A DNA stretch of 64,000 bases from Metarhizium brunneum (taxonomy: Eukaryota; Ascomycota; Sordariomycetes; Hypocreales; Clavicipitaceae), in contig NC_089422.1 in assembly GCF_013426205.1 (NCBI RefSeq), positions 5,704,001 through 5,768,000 of the forward strand, read 5' to 3'. Below, piece after piece: positions 58,001 to 64,000 of this stretch. The stretch's first letter is position 1. Each line of letters begins with the position of its first letter. Under the pieces are notes generated by a model that ran no database searches, was not told the DNA's origin, and saw nothing but the letters and a program-made list of their open reading frames with translations. Position numbers and translations under genes: made by a program.

Positions 58001-58197
58001 ACGTTGAGGTGAGCATATTCACCTGGGCTAGCATAACGAACAGTTGCGCTGACCACCAGCAGTACATCGAAAAGTTTGTCGGAGTCAAGGTAGGTACCTG
58101 GTCGCGCATACTAACCTGCACCGCAATTGCTAAAGTTGAGCAGATCAAGTACATCGGCACTGGTCCCGACCGTGAGGCCATGATCCAGCGCTCCTGA
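55045..58197 (+). CDS. adenylosuccinate synthetase, 22 exons
   Basis: Predicted 423 aa, the normal family length. Exon ends: 55045-55078, 55170-55180, 55247-55303, 55411-55439, 55507-55527, 55579-55617, 55676-55711, 55831-55973, 56032-56058, 56210-56241, 56291-56527, 57049-57084, 57142-57238, 57286-57334, 57388-57424, 57479-57513, 57567-57571, 57629-57690, 57749-57811, 57868-58008, 58063-58089, 58144-58197. Every intron is GT-AG and every junction restores both frame and family sequence. The enzyme joins IMP and aspartate using GTP in AMP synthesis. Asp13 (QWGDEGKGK) and His41 (NAGH), the catalytic pair, are present, as are GTT and RRRRCGW. However, the GTT-G-R-G-I-G-P stretch has Arg131 for Gly, and the usual TK(A)xR lysine is Ser141. 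A paralogue or altered enzyme is therefore possible. Exon 21 may start at 58060 (CAGCAG acceptor). Confidence 0.85.
56528..57048 (+). other. 521-nt intron of the adenylosuccinate synthetase gene
   Basis: Intron 11 begins GTAAGG and ends GAACAG, joining EGAN to ALMLD, which are contiguous in the family. It is about nine times longer than the median of its neighbours. I see no coding frame, repeat or mobile-element signature in it. Confidence 0.75.
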
Positions 58198-58728
58198 TTG
58201 CGCGAGATAGAGGAGGCGCCCGAGGCTTGACTTGGATCGTGCGCGAGGATTGGCTGCGGAAGCCATTCGGTGACCCGAAGAAGAGTGTGCGCATATAGAC
58301 TTGGATTTCTTACACGTTGGCCATACCTTAGACTATAACTGATAGCTACTTGGATACCTGTCTCCCTCCGTGAACGTGCCGTGGGTTATGATGCATCCTG
58401 TGTGCGAGTATCATTGTTTCATTCTGAGCTAGAATCGATTTATGCCCTCTGGGCCTGGCTGTGCCTGGCTGGAGCGGATTATAAATACGTAGAGAAGCTG
58501 AATTTTGATGTATTCGTTTTGCAAACATGGCGTGGCTGCGCAATCTTTTGCATGCAAGTAGGAACAGCCGCCCCCCCAATTCATGGATGTGTTTTGCAGC
58601 GGCTTGGATTCGATCATGGAAACATGCTAGTTCAAGTGAAGCACGTAGAATCTAAGCTCATACCTTCTCAATCAATATACATTACGCAGGTCAAACCACA
58701 TTTCAAAACAAGGCAGGCCAAGGCCCCG

Positions 58729-59778
58729 TCACTGGAGTTTGCGAAAGCGCAGAGCCATAATGGCCGGAATCTGCGTATAATTCGCCGACGACTCGGGCCG
58801 TTCCTTGATCGCGTCCGCCTCGTCAAAGTACAGCTCCTCCAAGCTATCCATGACCAAGCCCGTCTTGAAGAAGGTCCCCAACAAAACATCGAGCGGGCGA
58901 TGGAAGTAGAGCTACGCATGTCCCGATAAGCCACACTCTTCACTACCGCATTCTTACACCGCGAGAATCCCCGGGCTGCTTACCTGGAACGCCGGCTGGC
59001 CGTTGACGGCGACACCTCGCCAGGGAGCCTTGTCGCGATACTCGCGGACGATTTTCCCGCGGGCGTTGCAGTATTCGCCCGTGGCCTCGTCGGTGACGAC
59101 TTCGACGAAGCGCGTTGCCCCAGAGGTGAAGAACACAGGGTGCAGCAGGGTCGCGAAGAAGCTGCGATTCAACGGCTATTAGCACAGCGTACATCCTGGG
59201 AGATTTCACTCAGACGCATGGCGGGATCAAACGCACATGCCGCCCCGTTTCAAGAGCTTGGGCAGCGCGTCCGCGAGCGGCTCGAGGTCAGAAATATCCA
59301 TGAGCGCCATGTTACACGTCACAATGTCGAATCCCCCCTCCTTTCAAACAAACACATGGTTAGCAGGTAAATTTGCCAGTAGATGGAATTGTTCGGCTGG
59401 GTGTTTTCTCACCGCCGACTCTGATTTGACAAGGTCCTCAAAGGCCTCGGGCAGAGTGACATCCAGAACGCGGTACGAGATCCGGTCCGCCTCGTCGGGC
59501 GAGCTTCTCCGCGCGGCGTGCTTGATCATTTCTTCACTGCCGTCGGATGCGGTGACGCAGGCGCCCTTGCCTGCGAGCCAGCGCGCCACGAGGCCGTTGC
59601 CCGTGGCGAGATCGAGCGCCCTGCCGCCCGGCTGTACGGGAACCAGCCTCTCTAGACTGGGCTTCTGAAGCTCCTGCCAGTATTTATTCCCGTCAAGGCC
59701 CATTGTGGTGTCCCACCATTCGGCGTTTTCAATCCAGGAGCCATGGATGCCGCGTTGCTTCTCGGGGTTGGATGCCAT
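58729..59778 (-). CDS. class I SAM-dependent methyltransferase
   Basis: Four exons: 59778-59413, 59340-59237, 59161-58984 and 58911-58729; 276 aa. Introns of 72, 75 and 72 nt are GT-AG and in frame. Motif I (ALDLATGNGLVARWLA, about 54-69) binds SAM. An acidic residue in TASDGSEEM (about 76-84) should contact the ribose, and the exon 2 motif FDIVTCNMALMDI is motif IV. The post-core CADALPKLLKRGG-type helix and strand are present. The end (LYFHRPLDVLLGTFFKTGL) matches small-molecule methyltransferases similar to UbiE/Coq5-like or secondary-metabolite enzymes. Substrate unknown. It is convergent with the adenylosuccinate synthetase gene, with only about 530 bp between stops. Confidence 0.85.
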
Positions 59779-61341
59779 CGTGTCAATGGTGTGAGCTGCT
59801 GGACTACGACTTACAAGGGTCTTTTCCTACGCAATCGAGTCGCGGGAAACAACGACGCAGTTTTTTTTTGGGAGGATCAATGTAGTTGAGGTATACGCGG
59901 GTTCTATTCGTGTTGGGTCCTGTGGTAGGCATCATGGCAATTGACCATCTTGGTTGGCTGGCTGAGGTGTTGGGCAACACTGCCGGTGACTCACTCGGCG
60001 TGGAATGCGTCAATGAGACCACATGTGCAGTCACCTTGCGGTTTCGATGCGCCCTGCATGCACGCCACTTTCCCCCCGCGGGGAAGTGTCAACTGGTATT
60101 TATCCGCATACCACGAGGGGCATGGGAGCCCAGGACGACATGATGGCCGATTGCTTCATAACCACACGGCACCGGGCCATACGGGATACGCCGGTCCAGG
60201 GAATGTGCACATGAGCCATTGACTGGAGATGAACCAGACGTTTGGGGTCCGAGATCATCTCCACTTCGGGGCGATGGCCGGGCTAACGTCTCCACTGACG
60301 GCACAATTGAAACGCCGCACCGTCCAAGTCGGCCGGGATCATTTAAAAGGCCAGCCGAGGTTCGCGAGAAAAGCGCCGTGTTCAAATCAAGACCCTTGAT
60401 GTGAAGTATCCTTCGCGCTGTCGGCGAAGCTTACCAAGCTGATGTCCAGAGCAACTACCAACAAGTGTACCGAAATCAGCGCCCAAGGCTCAGACCTGCA
60501 AGTAGAGGCAAGATCTGCCGGGCACAAGGCGAATTTGGGTTGTGTAATTAGCGTCTGGTCAAGTTTAAATTGTTTTGACACTTCTCTCCGAACCTTTTTC
60601 AAAACGGATTTTTTCTCTCTAATTAATTACATGGTTGCGATGTGACGGGAAGTATCCAATCACACAGCTATGTTTTGGGGGGTTTGTACTTGACACCATG
60701 CAGACTTATTTTAAATTACATGTAGTCCATCAAAACCATCTTAGCAAGCGCGACTGAGCAGGACCAGCATCAATTGCCACTCAAATCTACTGGTCGACCA
60801 TTTTCGACATTTGCCAAGCTGTCAAAGGTTCCAAAGCGACCTAGTCCAGGAACCCTAGTCCACGCGGCTGGGTTTGATACTTATATCTGGAAGGTCCGGT
60901 ACATTGCGAGAGTCACTTCAATCACCGCTGCCCATTAATACCCCGAAGGATCAGCACAACTGTATTCCACGTACTGGTTTAAAAGTATAATATTGATATA
61001 TTTTTACAGTATTGGCCGCCACTCCAAGTACTCATCTGACTAAACAGAGGAACGCCTAAACCTAAAACGAAATGACAGCACGGGGGGTTTTGTCCCAGTA
61101 TTCCCTATCGCCCACCGTAGGCCAGGACGCTTCCTTGACTGGGGCGGAATATCGTTTGACATAATCCACCTGTGTACTTATAATAGTAATAACTTTTTCT
61201 CATCCATTTTTCAGCACGTAAAAAGGTGCAACACAAAGCTTCCAAAGGAAGCTCTTACTCTCCTTATGAACAATCGCTTTATCCAAGTCGCACTGGACGT
61301 CCTTCGTGCTCTTAGACCGTGACAATATAGAGCAAATAAGG
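59779..61341. other. intergenic
   Basis: The upstream region of the methyltransferase and 3' flank of the small secreted gene. Scattered ORFs under 100 codons have no features. The region becomes AT-rich from about 60900. Confidence 0.5.
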
Positions 61342-61527
61342 TTACTCGGTGTATTCGCAGCGATTCGTTTGGGAGTTACAATGGCAATAAGGGACAAACT
61401 CGCAATCAAAACATGGAGAGGGCCCGCATTGTTGGCCGCGGCGGAAACAATGACCAGTATTTGAGCTCATAAATGGCGTGGCCAAAGCTAATCCACCAAG
61501 TGTGACAAGTATGATTGGAAGTTTCAT
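61342..61527 (-). CDS. small secreted cysteine-rich protein, 61 aa
   Basis: Single-exon ORF. Residues 1-17 (MKLPIILVTLGGLALAT) form a signal peptide. The mature part of about 44 aa has seven cysteines spaced C-x6-C-x4-C-x2-C-x6-C-x-C-x6-C, an odd number that could allow one free thiol or dimerisation. A TATATAAG box reads on this strand at about 61661-61654, some 130 bp upstream. Such proteins are typical fungal effectors or antimicrobial peptides, but nothing in the sequence decides between these. It lies in AT-rich, gene-poor DNA. Confidence 0.65.
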   Translation of the reverse strand: MKLPIILVTLGGLALATPFMSSNTGHCFRRGQQCGPSPCFDCEFVPYCHCNSQTNRCEYTE

Positions 61528-62890
61528 TATGAGATATGGTGTTGGGAGAAAAGGAGAAAGAGTTTAGAGTTGGGCAAAGCAGGAGAAATAGCCGCGTGTT
61601 GAGTTAGGCAATACCTGCTCGGTAATAGTTAAGATCGGGTGCCGTCCCTGCTACTTATATAGCTATTCATGATCTTTTAAACGGGATATAATATTATAGG
61701 GCTTATATTAACATAAAAATTGCAAGATAAGAAGAGATTCTTACTTGACCAAAAATACAGAAGAAGTGGATAGATAAGTACACCATTGTGACCGTGAGAG
61801 TTGCGTAGTTTTTCGGTCAAAAACTACACAAAAAAGTAAAGTTTGCTTGGCGATAATTCAACCAAAACAGCCACGTCGTAAACCTAAATGTGAGACTTTT
61901 GGCGATATTAGTAGAGGGTACCAAGATAAATTCTAAGACAGGAACGGTAAACTACTCGGATAATATGGAGAGACAGATATATACTTCTACTAGTCTATTG
62001 AGAGCCGACTAGAAATGGAGGACGTTATTGGACGTTTCTCGATAGAGCTTTTATAAGGAAGCATCGGATGCTACGCTCGGGTAGCACCGGTATTATAGAA
62101 CTAGGTTTCTGAGACTACTGCGGTGCATAGGTGTTTTTGGCTTTTGCCCAACTTAATTTTTGAAAGCCAAAATGATGGGATTAGGTAGCATCGTCTAAAT
62201 GCGGCTGGCTCATGTCAGTCAATCAGACCATCTCGGCTTCTCTTATTGGCCTTTACTACTTAGGTATCTGTGACTTCTCAGGCCTGGCCCTCGACTTCTA
62301 TGTTCAACGTATATCTCTTGGAGAGGGGTGTGCTTGTCCAAGGTCAATAAGTATTGGCACAGCCTTGTGAGATCTTTGAACAAGTAACCCCCACTTTCTA
62401 GCCCTTTGCGTTTATGTGTCCGGATACGAAGCTGTTTTAGCACGCCAAAGTTAAGCCTTCTGTTACGACCTAGCTTATAGGCTGCAGTGAAAGTTGTTGA
62501 ACGTCACAGCGGAACACAGATGAAAAGAGTGCTTTTATTCTGTAAGCTAGAGATGCCGCCCAGGCACGTTATTTATAAAAGGCGCAGGCTGGACCCTGCA
62601 CGTGATGCTGTTTCATGTTTCAACACAATTGACTGGTTCGAATACATCCAAGGGTAGCGTCTAGAGTGCCTCCGTAAGGCGTGAAAGAATTTCACACTAC
62701 TACTCCTGTCACACAGCACGATTGTATTGTACAGCTTGGACAAAACGAGAGACTCTTGATTTTCTATCTAAAGGAGCGGAATAATAATTAAATACTTCTG
62801 GAAGACTGCTACTTAGGCAGCAGTATTACGATTTCCTTTTGCCAATTGGACAATAATACTTGCGTGTTCTTAACAGAAGCAGTATTATGC

Positions 62891-63244
62891 TTAAATGAGA
62901 GGCCTGATCTTGACACCAATCTTTAACCAGCTAATAAGTCTATTAACTCTAGTCACGGCAGCAAGTCCAACACCTCCCCTGGGAATTAATGAGTTAGCTT
63001 CGGTATAGCTTCGTTTGGATTTATTGCGGGTTCGAACCTGTTGTTCAGCGACCTTGGGAGCATAAATATCAGCAACTGTCTTCATTGCAATGACAAATAT
63101 CTTGTACACAATACGCACCAATCCAGGCGGGCAGTCTGGCTCCTCGGAGAAGCAAACACGCCAACACACACCCTGACGGAGGTTAACAGGTGTAGACATG
63201 GCTGCTCCCGCAAGGAGAGTGATGATAGCTACAAAAAAGTTCAT
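62891..63244 (-). CDS. small secreted protein with possible 3n intron
   Basis: ORF of 117 codons. Residues 1-18 are a signal peptide (MNFFVAIITLLAGAAMST). The next 24 residues (GVCWRVCFSEEPDCPPG) have the C-x3-C-x6-C start seen in families of small fungal secreted cysteine proteins. A GTGCGT donor directly follows (63118), and a TCCCAAG acceptor at 63053 would define a 66-nt phase-0 intron, giving 95 aa. That intron has no in-frame stop, so both forms are translatable. The downstream part lacks the cysteines expected for the family, so the true 3' exon may differ or the gene may be decayed. Confidence 0.4.
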   Translation of the reverse strand: MNFFVAIITLLAGAAMSTPVNLRQGVCWRVCFSEEPDCPPGLVRIVYKIFVIAMKTVADIYAPKVAEQQVRTRNKSKRSYTEANSLIPRGGVGLAAVTRVNRLISWLKIGVKIRPLI

Positions 63245-63929
63245 AATTTTTAATAAAAAGAGTCAGCGTATTTAATTTATAGTAATGAGACGGAGTTGCT
63301 AGGTCCCTTTTTGTGGCCACGAAAACAAGCATGCCATAATACGACTTTGGGGCGACCTTTTTATACTTGAGTAAATCGCCTGTCACGGGCAATGCGGAAG
63401 ACTTTGGAATGTGTGTAAATTAAATTTATTTCGCCGCAAGTTGCCACGCAGTTATTATACTTTTTAATCCAAAGTATAAAGTTATTATACCAGGATATAC
63501 TGGCACGAGCAAAGACTCCTGTGACAGTACAAGAGCAGGAGTAAGGTCTTGGGGACTTAAACAAGCGAAGAGTAAAAGGTTCTGGAGGAAGCTCTGACTC
63601 AAGCTATCTAGGTTTTACAGTAAGGCTGTTCTCCTATAACCCCTAAGATTAGTACCAACAAGGTCTACAATCAAATAATATCACGGGATAATTTAACGTT
63701 TTTAGATAAAACATAATACTGCAAGCATAAATTCCGACTTGCAAGCAACTAGAGGTGCTGCAAGTATTGTGAACTGCGATAATATACAGAAAAACTCAGT
63801 AATAAAAAGTTTTTTGGTAGGTAATAAATACCCACTTCTTTTTTTTAGCTTATAATATAAAATTAATACTAGTTATCTGCAAAATTTATAATTATATAAA
63901 GTATGTTATTAGATTTAATATTATTTATT

Positions 63930-63977
63930 ATAAAAAAAAACTACAAAAAATTACAAAATTACAAAAACTACACGTGG
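63930..63977. repeat. AT-rich TTACAAAA repeats at window end
   Basis: A run of A, then ACTACAAAAAATTACAAAAT and similar units, ending ACTACACGTGG. It resembles the block at 12719-12795 in wording and in the terminal TACACG. Confidence 0.5.
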
Positions 63978-64000
63978 AAATGCTCTGGCCAAGAGCAAAG

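Larger units (their letters stand above)
61528..64000. other. AT-rich, gene-poor window end
   Basis: Apart from the small ORF at 62891-63244, only weak ORFs are found (for example 62243-62443 and 63361-63564, minus strand). The last 250 bp are strongly AT-rich, ending with TTACAAAA repeats like those at 12.7 kb. The composition suggests transposon-derived or RIP-affected DNA, but no transposase or reverse-transcriptase motif is visible. Confidence 0.5.

Noticed and set aside
62243..62443. 66-codon minus-strand ORF in AT-rich DNA
   Set aside because: No signal peptide or domain; too short to separate from chance.

Overview
The window looks like nuclear DNA of a filamentous ascomycete. Genes carry short GT-AG introns (mostly 43-120 nt) with CTRAY-type branch sites. 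The protein set (Zn2Cys6 and bZIP/DUF3425 regulators, bicovalent FAD oxidase, Pho80-type cyclin, ferric reductase, small secreted cysteine-rich proteins) fits Sordariomycetes, probably Hypocreales; that placement is inference. I resolved 22 protein-coding loci, rebuilding most exon structures by hand from splice signals, phase and family conservation. No rRNA, tRNA or CRISPR was recognised.

1-10.6 kb: one conserved charged protein (4.4 kb) between long non-coding stretches, then an AT-rich stretch (about 6.6-8.5 kb) and a degenerate repeat pair. 10.6-24.4 kb: mainly hydrolases and secreted proteins: phospholipase-C-like protein, bacterial-type alpha/beta hydrolase, bZIP regulator next to a secreted dienelactone hydrolase, a secreted modular-repeat protein, an unknown 192-aa protein, and a NucA/NucB-type secreted DNase. 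25.6-31.7 kb: an NADPH reductase divergent from a Zn2Cys6 regulator whose shared promoter has a helically phased CCGCAA array, then an M43 metalloprotease with an unusual cysteine-repeat tail.

33.4-40.6 kb: small heat-shock protein with a canonical heat-shock element and two possible starts, a Pho80-like cyclin, and a glucooligosaccharide-oxidase-type flavoprotein. 43.6-48.6 kb: a four-helix membrane protein, a ferric/cupric reductase and, head-to-head with it, a BIM1/X325 GPI-anchored copper protein: a plausible metal-uptake island. 49.7-59.8 kb: an intronless ABC-C transporter, an adenylosuccinate synthetase split into 22 exons (one of 5 nt), and a SAM methyltransferase. 60-64 kb: AT-rich DNA with two small secreted cysteine-containing ORFs.

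The most unusual items are the intron-saturated adenylosuccinate synthetase with altered active-site motifs beside an export pump, the protease with six four-cysteine repeats, the phased CCGCAA array, and the phase 1-1 exon modules of the secreted repeat protein. All exon models are predictions without transcript support.
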